The notes under the pieces: model-generated
The model's database searches: none
What the model was told of the DNA's origin: nothing
Seen by the model: the letters and a program-made list of their open reading frames with translations, nothing else
From: Bacteroidales bacterium
Lineage (GTDB): Bacteria; Bacteroidota; Bacteroidia; Bacteroidales; CAIWKO01
Direction: 5' to 3'
Length of the DNA stretch: 41,969 nt
Assembly: GCA_023228145.1 (NCBI GenBank)
Contig: JALOBU010000026.1
Span: 1 to 41,969, forward strand
Position numbers and translations under genes: made by a program
Shown: one piece after another, positions 8,162 to 16,357 of the stretch
Position numbering within the stretch: position 1 is the first letter of the stretch
Layout: every line of letters starts with the position of its first letter

Positions 8162-9629
8162 ACAGGAAATTATTTTTAATATTCTCACAAACCCCGTAGC
8201 TTTTATGCTGATAATTTCGGGAGTTATTTTTTTTATAACCCGGCATTTTTCCATGGGAAATGATGAAGGCATGTGGAGTTATATTGCCAGAGTATGGATG
8301 GAGAACGACATACTGCCATATACCGGGACAATTGAAAATAAAACTCCCGGCATTTATTTGATATTTGCCTTATCTCATCTGCTTTTCGGCCCTGGGTTTG
8401 AATTTGTGCGTATCCTTGGACTCATTTGTATATTTTTTTCAGGACTGTTGATTTATCTGCTGGTAAAAAATACACTCAATCGTACTGCCGCCTCATTCAG
8501 CATGGTTTTTTTCGGGTTGACCTCTTTGTGGTCTATAATGGATATGGCTTATATAGCACAGACAGAAGTATTCATGGTGTTTTTTTTAGTATTGTCTTTT
8601 TACACAGCTACAAAATCAAAAAACAATTCCAAGTGGAAAATTATTATTTTATTTTCCGGATTACTTATGGGTTTTGCCATTGCTTTTAAACAGACTGCTA
8701 TATTTTCAGCCCTGGCACTTGTATTATTTTTCATAATTTATTGCGCCGAATCAAGTAAAAATTCCCGAAAAATATTGGGAATGCTGCTTATCTCAACAGG
8801 AATCGTGGCAGGCATTATCCTGACTGCCGTTCCTCTATTCATTAGCGGATTGAGCATAAAAGGATACATAGAAGGCGCCTGGCTTATTTTGTTAAACAAA
8901 GGCTCCAGTGTTCCTATAAACTATCATTTAAACTCATTTAGCTATTTCTGGTTAAACAGCCGCTTTGTTGTTTTCTTTTTTGTTTTATTGTTTATCCTTA
9001 TAAAACCTTCTTACTTGAAAAACAGGTTTTTCCTAAGTACTTTTATATGGCTAGCTCTGGACTTTATCGGAGTAAATGCCTCAGGGAACTATTTTGGTCA
9101 CCAGTTTCGGCAGATACAGCCGGCATTATCCATAGCATCAGGGGTTATAATAGCTTATTTATTTGAAGAATTCAAAAGCCTTAACCAGAAAGTCCTGCGA
9201 ATTAAAAAAATATTGCTGGTATTATTGTTTATAATTATTTCTATTCCTTATACAGAATTGCTTTCAGGGGAAATAGGATTTAAAAATGAAGATAAAAAAA
9301 TGGGATACTGGCTAAAAAATCATACCAGTAAAAATGATTATATATTTTTTATCGGCTATGGAGGAAATCCTTCCCTCTCTTATTCAGAAAGAATTTCATC
9401 AAGCAGATATTTTAATTATATGTTTATAACCTCTGACAAAGAAAAGTCAATTGTTTTAAACGACTTAAATGCTAAAACACCAAAATTCATAATATGGCAT
9501 AAGGGATTCAACACAAGATGGGATGAAATAGATGATTATGTATTAAAAAACTATAATTTTAAATGTAGTTTTGAAAATTACGACATATATATTTTAAAAA
9601 GAATAAAACAAGCTTCACAGGATGAATAA
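8148..9629 (+). CDS. GT39-type (PMT/ArnT-like) membrane glycosyltransferase
   Basis: I take the ATG at 8148, inside the end of the flavoprotein gene, because the longer frame extends only into that overlap. The 493-residue product has about ten to twelve hydrophobic segments. A first-loop acidic motif (GNDEGMWSYIARVW) and a GTIENKTPGIY segment are typical of GT-C fold enzymes that take sugars from polyprenyl-phosphate donors on the outer face of the inner membrane. A soluble C-terminal domain of about 100 residues follows the last membrane segment. The acceptor and donor are unknown. It is coupled to the upstream flavoprotein and followed by a tiny overlapping ORF. Confidence 0.82.
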   Translation: MKKNKQEIIFNILTNPVAFMLIISGVIFFITRHFSMGNDEGMWSYIARVWMENDILPYTGTIENKTPGIYLIFALSHLLFGPGFEFVRILGLICIFFSGLLIYLLVKNTLNRTAASFSMVFFGLTSLWSIMDMAYIAQTEVFMVFFLVLSFYTATKSKNNSKWKIIILFSGLLMGFAIAFKQTAIFSALALVLFFIIYCAESSKNSRKILGMLLISTGIVAGIILTAVPLFISGLSIKGYIEGAWLILLNKGSSVPINYHLNSFSYFWLNSRFVVFFFVLLFILIKPSYLKNRFFLSTFIWLALDFIGVNASGNYFGHQFRQIQPALSIASGVIIAYLFEEFKSLNQKVLRIKKILLVLLFIIISIPYTELLSGEIGFKNEDKKMGYWLKNHTSKNDYIFFIGYGGNPSLSYSERISSSRYFNYMFITSDKEKSIVLNDLNAKTPKFIIWHKGFNTRWDEIDDYVLKNYNFKCSFENYDIYILKRIKQASQDE

Positions 9630-9726
9630 GCTCAGGAACTTCGCATATTTTCCTTTATTAATTTTAGTTTTAATATGCCAAACTATAAATTACCCGCTGC
9701 ATTGGTCTTCAAATAAAGGAAATTAA
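9622..9726 (+). CDS. Possible small membrane protein (34 aa)
   Basis: An ATG overlaps the glycosyltransferase stop by 8 bp and opens a 34-codon frame starting MNKLRNFAYFPLLILVLICQ, then a short polar tail. The layout (basic start, one hydrophobic span, overlap suited to coupled translation) fits a small membrane protein. It could equally be the 5' stump of a longer gene lost downstream, or a chance ORF, since the sequence after it is AT-rich and non-coding. No family is recognised. Confidence 0.3.
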   Translation: MNKLRNFAYFPLLILVLICQTINYPLHWSSNKGN

Positions 9727-9929
9727 AGCAAATAAAAAATCCGGGCTTGATTTTCGAATGCTCCCCAGGGAATATACTTTGCTGAAATAAAAATGATTCA
9801 TTACAGAAACATACAAAAAATCATTATTAAGTAACTTCTTTGTTATAGAGTCTCATCATAATAACAATTCCTGATAAATTACGTATAAAGCAGGTAATGT
9901 ATTAATAATTATTTTACAACGATTATTAA

Positions 9930-9960
9930 TTGTTTTTTTTATTATTTTTTTATATATTTG
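9930..9960 (+). promoter_or_regulatory. Promoter of the large coiled-coil protein gene
   Basis: TTG (9930-9932), 20 bp, then TATATTTG (9953-9960) fit the Bacteroidota promoter pattern. It lies in a very AT-rich gap from 9727 to the next gene in which I find no other feature; the 5' leader would be about 75-135 nt depending on the start codon used. Confidence 0.5.
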
Positions 9961-10102
9961 TATTTATCTTTTAAATTAAGTAAACTCATTTTATTAATTG
10001 AATTTAAACTAATTATCATAAATGTTTTGAAACAACACCTGCTTGAATCCCTTTTGCAAACATATAGGCATCAAAATACAATCACAACAATTTTCTGTTA
10101 AG

Positions 10103-12655
10103 GTGTTAAAAAGAATACTAACCTTCTCTTTGGCCTTATTATTAGTTCTTTTATTTCCTGTCGTATTATTTTCTCAGAATAATGAAGAAAGTTCGGAAAC
10201 AGAAAAGAAAAAAGTCGCATTCGATGAGTGGAAAGAAATCGGCCGTCTTAGGGGAAAATTTAACAAAAACAAATACGGCAGCATATACGTAATGGGCTTG
10301 TTTGACGGCAGGTTTATCGGGCCAAACGAGAAAGACAATTATGGAATCAGATCGTTTACTACAGCTTATGATTACCTGATATTCGGCAACAGTTTATTAT
10401 CCATGCTTATCAATATGGGTTACACAGCTGAAAAAATTAATTTTATTTCAAGTAAAGCCGTTAAAGATTATAGTCCATATAAACTGGGGTGCATCATGCA
10501 CTATTCCATTACAGGAGAAAAATATCGTATTGATTCAGTTTATAATAGGGCAATAGGGAAAAAAGTGCCTATTGACAAACCTTTTACTTCTTCGATGCCA
10601 CGACTAATAATAGATTCCGCACATGTGGAAGCAGAACTCGCGGGGTTTTACGTAAAAAGAAAAGAAAACAGAAAAAATGTTTATGACACCATACTTCTTC
10701 CTCATTTAGAAGGTACAGGGTCATGGAAAGATGCTAATAATTTCGACCTTGTTTATGAATGGTTCGAAACATTTTTTCAACAATATAGCTACCGCATTGA
10801 TATCAACAAAAGACAATTCTCTGAGAAAACCCCACCACAAATAAGATTAGCCATAATCCAGCGCTTTAACACTAAAAAATACCTTGAGCAAACACAGATG
10901 AGCGAAGAACAACTCATCAGAATAACTGATTTATACACCAATAGTATATTCGACCTGCTTAGTTTGCCTAATGGACAGGTGGTGAGGATGGGGAAATTTG
11001 AATTGTTCCGATATTTTAATGACGTTTACTGGCGTGATGTCAATGAAAGAATAGTTATGAAAGGAAAAGCCCTCAACGAATTGGGTCAACAAATATCTTA
11101 TACAAATATATGGAACCCGGGTGACGGCAAAAACCCAGTCTGGCATTGTGCTTTTCAGTACGATAAGGATAATGAAAAGAACCCTGCAAGCGAATTGGTT
11201 AACTTTGTTATGCTCCCGTACGGCACTAAGGGAAGAAGCATGCCCACCGTAATACCTAACGATTTGCCGTATTTTTCTCAATTTGAAGGCGTGGTAATAT
11301 GGAAAGAAGGTGTTAGCAAACAAGGTTACTCCAACAAGGATGATATTTGGATAAACACTTTAAATGGAAGGATGATAAACCGCTCGTTTTATTGCTACTA
11401 TTATGAACCCGGACTTCTGCCATTGAATGATGATGGAACCGTGGATGGAATTTATAAAATTTATGTATGGAAAGACACAAAAGAGTATTGGGCATACATT
11501 TTTTGCGGGAAACATGCAGCAGTTAGAGGTGGTAAACCAGGTAAATCATTTGTTGACCAGGTGGAAAGTTTTAAGAAAAATTATAACTTCTCTGACTATT
11601 GGTATTTTAGCAGAGAACTGGATTTCCACAAAGATGTTGTAAATAATTATGCTGCGTTTCTTAAAAATCTTGAAAGTCTCGAGAAAAACGAAATGGGTAT
11701 TGTTGGAAAAACTCTGCTAAAAATACATATACCTATTGTTACTGAGAATGAAAAAAATCCAAAAAAATCAAAAACAGACAGCCATTACCTTTTATTAAAT
11801 ACTAAAAACAGAGGGGTGTTGTATCCTGAAAAAATAAACTTTGCATGGCGTTTTGAAACAACTGACGACTATCAGGATAATATTTTAGTAAAAATAAAAT
11901 CAGTGATAATAATTATCGGGGGTGATGATATACCCATACTTGATTTTGAAGATTTCTTAAAATCAACAAAATATACAGCATCCGAGATAAGGCAAGCCAA
12001 CAAATCATACAAATATTATCTCGAAGACAACATCGTTGAAGATACGACTGTTAATCTGAACATCGTATTTAACAACAGCATATATAATTTAGGAAACTCA
12101 GATGAAACCAGTAAACTAATTCAGATGATTCGGGAAGACCTTGCTACAGTTCGCTATCAGATACCTAAAGTCGAACATAACCTTGAAGAATGGCAGGATA
12201 AGAATTACGATAAAATAAATGAACTGAAATACACCATAAAAAAACTGGAAAACAGCAAAAAAACAAAAAAAGATATATATAAGAAAACTAAAAAAGAATA
12301 TGAGAAATACAAGTTGGCAGAAGATAAAAAAATATTCCAGTTTGAAAAATTAGTTGCAAAAGAAGAGATGTTGTCAGAGTTATTAAAAACCTGCAATGAG
12401 CGACTAGAAACGAACCTTGATAATGACCTTAAAATAATAATATCAAGAATTAGTTTTCTGGAAGGGGAAAAGAAAAAGTATGAAATACAACTCAATCAAC
12501 TGAAAGTCGAGAAAAAAACAGGTACAGAACATTATCTTCAGGTGCAAACTTCTATAAATAACAAAAAAGAAGAACTTTCAGAGGCTCAGGACAAAAAAGA
12601 ATATATCAAGCGCTTAATTCAAGGCCATAAAAGAGCACAGGCAGAGGATAGATAG
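10103..12655 (+). CDS. Large exported protein with C-terminal coiled coil, function unknown
   Basis: No known domain is recognised. There is no usable ATG at the start: the frame contains a TTG at 10043 and a GTG at 10103. I prefer the GTG because it begins directly with a signal peptide (VLKRILTFSLALLLVLLFPV, cleavage near FSQ), giving 850 residues; the TTG would add 20. The central region (about residues 40-660) is a soluble mixed-fold part rich in Tyr/Trp, with conserved-looking blocks such as GSIYVMGLFDGRF and YWRDVNERIVMKGKALNEL. The last 160 residues are strongly charged heptad-like sequence (LKYTIKKLENSKKTKKDIYK, then LEGEKKKYEIQLNQLKVEKK), a coiled coil. It is monocistronic and convergent with the anti-sigma gene. 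Confidence 0.75.
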   Translation: MLKRILTFSLALLLVLLFPVVLFSQNNEESSETEKKKVAFDEWKEIGRLRGKFNKNKYGSIYVMGLFDGRFIGPNEKDNYGIRSFTTAYDYLIFGNSLLSMLINMGYTAEKINFISSKAVKDYSPYKLGCIMHYSITGEKYRIDSVYNRAIGKKVPIDKPFTSSMPRLIIDSAHVEAELAGFYVKRKENRKNVYDTILLPHLEGTGSWKDANNFDLVYEWFETFFQQYSYRIDINKRQFSEKTPPQIRLAIIQRFNTKKYLEQTQMSEEQLIRITDLYTNSIFDLLSLPNGQVVRMGKFELFRYFNDVYWRDVNERIVMKGKALNELGQQISYTNIWNPGDGKNPVWHCAFQYDKDNEKNPASELVNFVMLPYGTKGRSMPTVIPNDLPYFSQFEGVVIWKEGVSKQGYSNKDDIWINTLNGRMINRSFYCYYYEPGLLPLNDDGTVDGIYKIYVWKDTKEYWAYIFCGKHAAVRGGKPGKSFVDQVESFKKNYNFSDYWYFSRELDFHKDVVNNYAAFLKNLESLEKNEMGIVGKTLLKIHIPIVTENEKNPKKSKTDSHYLLLNTKNRGVLYPEKINFAWRFETTDDYQDNILVKIKSVIIIIGGDDIPILDFEDFLKSTKYTASEIRQANKSYKYYLEDNIVEDTTVNLNIVFNNSIYNLGNSDETSKLIQMIREDLATVRYQIPKVEHNLEEWQDKNYDKINELKYTIKKLENSKKTKKDIYKKTKKEYEKYKLAEDKKIFQFEKLVAKEEMLSELLKTCNERLETNLDNDLKIIISRISFLEGEKKKYEIQLNQLKVEKKTGTEHYLQVQTSINNKKEELSEAQDKKEYIKRLIQGHKRAQAEDR

Positions 12656-12680
12656 TTATGCGATTTTTTTTCAGAAATTA

Positions 12681-13184
12681 TTACTTTACTTTTCTGCGTT
12701 TGTGGACAAATCTTATTGAATTTTCAATAATAAAAATGGAAATTATTGCAACAATAACATAAAAAATTAATGGATTTTGTATTTGTATAGGAATTTTCAT
12801 ATAGTCCATATGGGTAAAAGCACTCTGAAGCCAAACCGGAAATTGAAATAGTAGTCCATCACCGGATATAAAAGCAAAAACTATTGCCGGTATCATTAAT
12901 GCAGACATTATAAGAGCATAAACTAAAAATACCCTTCGACTTTTTTTCTTGTGCAAAGCTATTTTTCGGTGAAGCTCTATAGCGTACATCACATTGCTTT
13001 TAAGTGTGGTTGGCGCTTTTATAACATTATTGTTTTGCATCAGGGCATTCAGAGAACGGTATGATTTAAGCAAATGCCTGCAGGCCTCACACTCCTCAAG
13101 GTGCATTCCTGCAGCGGCAAGCTCTGTGCCTGAGAGCAGATTGTCAGCATATGCAATTATGATATTCTCATCCAGGTGTTTCAT
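12681..13184 (-). CDS. Zinc-finger anti-sigma factor (zf-HC2), membrane-anchored
   Basis: The 167-residue protein begins with the zf-HC2 zinc-binding anti-sigma domain: H28-x3-C32-x2-C35 inside GMHLEECEACRHLL. Two hydrophobic segments (about residues 86-108 and 138-155) anchor it in the inner membrane. Such proteins hold their partner ECF sigma factor inactive and release it on an envelope or redox signal. Its ATG overlaps the stop of the sigma gene by 4 bp (ATGA), the usual arrangement for a cognate sigma/anti-sigma pair. The C-terminal tail is short and basic, with no large periplasmic sensor domain, so the signal is likely sensed at the membrane or by a partner. Confidence 0.88.
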   Translation of the reverse strand: MKHLDENIIIAYADNLLSGTELAAAGMHLEECEACRHLLKSYRSLNALMQNNNVIKAPTTLKSNVMYAIELHRKIALHKKKSRRVFLVYALIMSALMIPAIVFAFISGDGLLFQFPVWLQSAFTHMDYMKIPIQIQNPLIFYVIVAIISIFIIENSIRFVHKRRKVK

Positions 13185-13735
13185 AATATGGTATATAAAT
13201 TTTCTTTGAGTTCATTTTGTAAAACTTCCGCCATCTTTTTCCTTGCTCTGAACAGTTTCACCTTGGTATTGGAAATGCTCAGGTTAAAAACAGCAGCAAT
13301 ATCTTCTACGGATTGCCCTTCCATATAAAACAAGCTTACCATGGCCGTTTCATCTTCAGGGAGGGAGTTGATGGCTTTTTCAACATAATAAGTGCGATCT
13401 TTTTTTCGTTGCATATCATTATCAACTTCCACAGCTTCCCTGATTTCGTCAATGTTTTGAAAATCATATTTCTTTCTTCTTACTTTTGTCATAGCCAAAT
13501 GTAATACTATTTTATAAAACCATGTGCTGAATTTCGACTCTCCTTTAAAACCCGATAACGATTTAAAAGCCTTGACAAACGCATCCTGTGTAACTTCCTC
13601 GGCATCTTCATCATTTTTTGTTATCCTGACTGCCAAGGTGTAAGCAAAATGCTGATATTTATCCACCAGCAGCCTGAAGGCCTCTGTCTTTCCTCTTCGG
13701 CAATCGTTTATCCAGTTTTGCTCTTCCTGATTCAT
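13181..13735 (-). CDS. ECF-type RNA polymerase sigma-70 factor
   Basis: The 184-residue protein has the two ECF sigma domains. Region 2 contains DAEEVTQDAFVKAFKSLSGF and KFSTWFYKIVLHLA (-10 recognition and core binding). Region 4 contains LPEDETAMVSLFYMEGQSVEDIA followed by a helix-turn-helix, SISNTKVKLFRARKKM (-35 recognition). It is translationally coupled to the anti-sigma gene downstream. Its own upstream region carries TGTAACC-N15-TCGTC, the same motif as the divergent gene, so it probably activates its own operon and that neighbour. The predicted transcript leader before the ATG is only a few bases. Confidence 0.92.
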   Translation of the reverse strand: MNQEEQNWINDCRRGKTEAFRLLVDKYQHFAYTLAVRITKNDEDAEEVTQDAFVKAFKSLSGFKGESKFSTWFYKIVLHLAMTKVRRKKYDFQNIDEIREAVEVDNDMQRKKDRTYYVEKAINSLPEDETAMVSLFYMEGQSVEDIAAVFNLSISNTKVKLFRARKKMAEVLQNELKENLYTIL

Positions 13736-13749
13736 AGCATTATAGAATA

Positions 13750-13776
13750 GACGACAAGACTATAATTATGGTTACA
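13750..13776 (-). promoter_or_regulatory. Predicted ECF-sigma promoter of the sigma/anti-sigma operon
   Basis: On the minus strand TGTAACC (13776-13770), 15 bp, then TCGTC (13754-13750), 15 bp before the sigma-factor ATG. The identical motif pair with identical spacing stands before the divergent gene. The AAC-type -35 and CGTC -10 are characteristic of ECF promoters. Confidence 0.65.
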
Positions 13777-13862
13777 ATGTTTTTTTATAATATTACAAAA
13801 AATTTTTTAAATAAAAAAATACATAATTTCATCATACAATTTTTCAGTTTGTGATATTTTTT

Positions 13863-13889
13863 TGTAACCGGACAGATGTTGATGTCGTC
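13863..13889 (+). promoter_or_regulatory. Predicted ECF-sigma promoter of the DUF6249 gene
   Basis: TGTAACC (13863-13869), 15 bp, then TCGTC (13885-13889), about 31 bp before the ATG at 13920. It matches the promoter predicted for the divergent sigma operon base for base in both boxes and in spacing. Confidence 0.65.
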
Positions 13890-13919
13890 ATACGAATAAA
13901 CAATTAAAAATTAAACATC

Positions 13920-14336
13920 ATGGAAACACTTTTTGGAGTTTTAGTCCCAATTACACTTTTTGCAGGAATTTTCCTCACCATTGTCTTTCTTCGCAAATAC
14001 GAAAATGAAGAACGCATGGCTATGATAGAAAAGGGTATGGAACCCAACACCCGCAGAAAAACCAATGGTTTCGGCACTCTACGTTTTTCGCTGCTGAGTA
14101 TCGGCATCGGACTAGGTATTATTGTCGGACTCATCATCATGCAGTTTGTTCCAGAGCCTGCTGTACACGAAGCCGTTAAAATTGTGGAAGAAGGTTCCAC
14201 AGAAGTTAGCATTCACGGTGGCGGCGGCATTGCCGGCGCTGTTTACAGCGGAACAATCTTTCTTTTCGGCGGTGCAGGGCTGCTGCTTGCGTATCTGATT
14301 TATCATAAAAGAAAAGAAAGGGAAAAGGAAAAATAA
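13920..14336 (+). CDS. DUF6249-type small membrane protein
   Basis: The 138-residue protein has an N-terminal membrane helix (LFGVLVPITLFAGIFLTIVF), a short cytoplasmic patch with the family motif RKYENEERMAMIEKGMEP, a second helix (about 55-75), an acidic/Gly loop and a third helix (about 105-127) ending in a basic KRKEREKEK tail. This matches the DUF6249 layout, a family found beside ECF sigma/anti-sigma genes in Bacteroidota; its function is unknown. Here it is divergent from such a pair and shares its predicted promoter motif, so it is probably a regulon member. A strong terminator follows. Confidence 0.8.
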   Translation: METLFGVLVPITLFAGIFLTIVFLRKYENEERMAMIEKGMEPNTRRKTNGFGTLRFSLLSIGIGLGIIVGLIIMQFVPEPAVHEAVKIVEEGSTEVSIHGGGGIAGAVYSGTIFLFGGAGLLLAYLIYHKRKEREKEK

Positions 14337-14354
14337 AGAGTAATAGATAAATGT

Positions 14355-14386
14355 AAAAAAGCCGGACAATAAGTTCCGGCTTTTTT
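14355..14386 (+). terminator. Rho-independent terminator after the DUF6249 gene
   Basis: A 12-bp perfect stem, AAAAAAGCCGGA (14355-14366) and TCCGGCTTTTTT (14375-14386), encloses an 8-nt loop 18 bp after the stop. The flanking A and T runs make it potentially bidirectional. The remaining gap to 14678 shows no gene and no clear TAnnTTTG promoter. Confidence 0.85.
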
Positions 14387-14678
14387 CATTAAAAGCACCG
14401 TAGGCGCGAAACTATGGGAACATAACATTTCAACCAATCAGTCTAAGGAATTTAAAATTCAGTTAATGGACAATTTAAAAAGTTTGTGTAAAAAATCGGG
14501 CAATGAAAATTGAAAATTGAACATAAAACACACTTGAGTTATCAAACATCCGCTGTTAATAATTAAGCTTTACATACAGTTAATCACGGCTTATTATAGC
14601 ATATTTTCGCTTTTAAATCTTATTTTAAACGTAAACTCGTAATTTTCAACAGGATAGATAAACAAAACATCATATATT

Positions 14679-16322
14679 ATGCGTAAAAAAATTATGTTCT
14701 TCCTCTTGTGTTGTGCAATGATTACCGGTAATGCGGCCCTGTACGCACAAAAGACATCTTTTTATCAAAGCCCGCTTATTACTTACCGCGATGCTATTGA
14801 ATTATTTAATAAAGAAAAATTCGGAGCTGCACAGGAGAAATTTAAACAACTGCTCGGAATAAAATATTACCCTACCGAGATGCGAGCCAATGCCGCATAT
14901 TACAATGCCATCTGCGGGCTGAAACTTTTCAATGCCGATGCCGAAAACCTTGCTATGGCTTTTATCAAAGCATATCCCGAGAATCCAAAAACCAACATCA
15001 CTTATTTCCAACTGGCCGACTATTATTTTAAAAGCAAAAAATATGACGAAGCCCTGAAAGCTTACGAAAAAACCAACTCCGAGCAGCTTAGCGCCGAAAA
15101 CCTTGCTGAATATAAATTTAAATCGGGCTATTGCTATTTCACACAACAGGATTATGACAAAGCCAAAAAAGCTTTCTTTGACATCATTGATAAGGAATCA
15201 AAATATTATGCCCCGGCCAACTATTATTTCGCCCACATCGCTTACACGGAAAAAAATTACGAAACTGCACTGAAATCCTTCCGCAAATTGCAAGCCGACG
15301 AAGCATACAGCAAAATCGCCCCTTTCTATATGATACAGATTTATTATTACCAGCAGAAGTATGACGAAGTTACTGCTCTTGCCCCTGCCCTGCTTGCCGA
15401 TTCCAACAACCGGAGGTATCCCGAAATTTCACGCATAGCCGCCGAAGCATATTACCAGACAGAACGCTACAGTGAAGCTATCCCCTATCTTGAGAATTAC
15501 CTGCAACGAAATACAACCCCCATGTCGCTACAGGATTATTACATGGCAGGTTTCACCTATTTTAAAACCGGCAATTATAACCAGGCTATTGATAATTTTA
15601 AAAAAATCAGCACCGCCGAAAACGACTCCCTGACTCAACTCACCTGTTACCACCTCGCTGAATGTTACCTTGCAACCGAACAGAAACAATTTGCCATAAA
15701 TATGTTTTCGGCAGCTTATAAAATGGATTTCGACAAAGATGTACAGGAAAACGCCATGTTCAGCTATGCCAAGCTTTCCTACGAAACAGGGTACAACCCT
15801 TATAACGAATCCATTAATGTATTCAATGAGTATATTGATAAATACCCCAATTCCTCCAACCTTGATGAAGCTTACGAATACCTTTCAAATATTTACCTTT
15901 CGACAAAAAATTATAATTATGCTCTTGCCTCACTTGAAAAAATCAAAAAACGTGACTTAAAACTCAATACGGCTTACCAGAAAATAGCTTATCTGCGAGG
16001 CATTGAACTTTTCAATAATTCTGATTTCGGTCAGAGTATTGCACTGTTTAACAAATCTCTTAAGTATCCTGTGAACCAGAATCTTGAAATTCAATCTTAC
16101 TTCTGGTCGGCAGAAGCATATTACCGTATGGAAAAATACGATTCTGCACTGATAAATTATCAGCTGCTGCAAAGCATACCGGGAGCATACGGCAACGAAG
16201 CTTACCTGAATTCATATTATGGGATGGGGTATTCTAATTTTAAAAACGCGATTACACATCCAGCCTTACCAATTTCAGAAAGTATGCCACCGAAGCAAAA
16301 AACGCTCCTCAAAAAACATTAA
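14679..16322 (+). CDS. Large exported TPR protein, N-terminal part (frameshifted gene)
   Basis: This is the first half of a gene that should run to 17767. It has a signal peptide (cleavage after LYAQ, residue 24) and then many tetratricopeptide-like repeats, for example KSKKYDEALKAYEKT, QQDYDKAKKAFFDI and TGNYNQAIDNFKKIS. Such repeats form a superhelix for protein-protein contacts, here in the periplasm. The frame is good up to about 16250 (YGMGYSNFKNA) and then diverges into a nonsense tail of about 24 residues ending at 16322. The natural continuation (DYTSSLTNFRKYATEAKN) is in the -1 frame. Restored, the protein would be about 1,029 residues. It precedes an outer-membrane barrel gene, a pairing that suggests an envelope complex. 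Confidence 0.8.
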   Translation: MRKKIMFFLLCCAMITGNAALYAQKTSFYQSPLITYRDAIELFNKEKFGAAQEKFKQLLGIKYYPTEMRANAAYYNAICGLKLFNADAENLAMAFIKAYPENPKTNITYFQLADYYFKSKKYDEALKAYEKTNSEQLSAENLAEYKFKSGYCYFTQQDYDKAKKAFFDIIDKESKYYAPANYYFAHIAYTEKNYETALKSFRKLQADEAYSKIAPFYMIQIYYYQQKYDEVTALAPALLADSNNRRYPEISRIAAEAYYQTERYSEAIPYLENYLQRNTTPMSLQDYYMAGFTYFKTGNYNQAIDNFKKISTAENDSLTQLTCYHLAECYLATEQKQFAINMFSAAYKMDFDKDVQENAMFSYAKLSYETGYNPYNESINVFNEYIDKYPNSSNLDEAYEYLSNIYLSTKNYNYALASLEKIKKRDLKLNTAYQKIAYLRGIELFNNSDFGQSIALFNKSLKYPVNQNLEIQSYFWSAEAYYRMEKYDSALINYQLLQSIPGAYGNEAYLNSYYGMGYSNFKNAITHPALPISESMPPKQKTLLKKH

Positions 16323-16357
16323 ACGACACATACAACCGCTTAGGTGACGTCTATTTT

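Noticed and set aside
14580..14678. Promoter before the TPR gene
   Set aside because: No TAnnTTTG box was found; TATTTTCG near 14600 does not fit.
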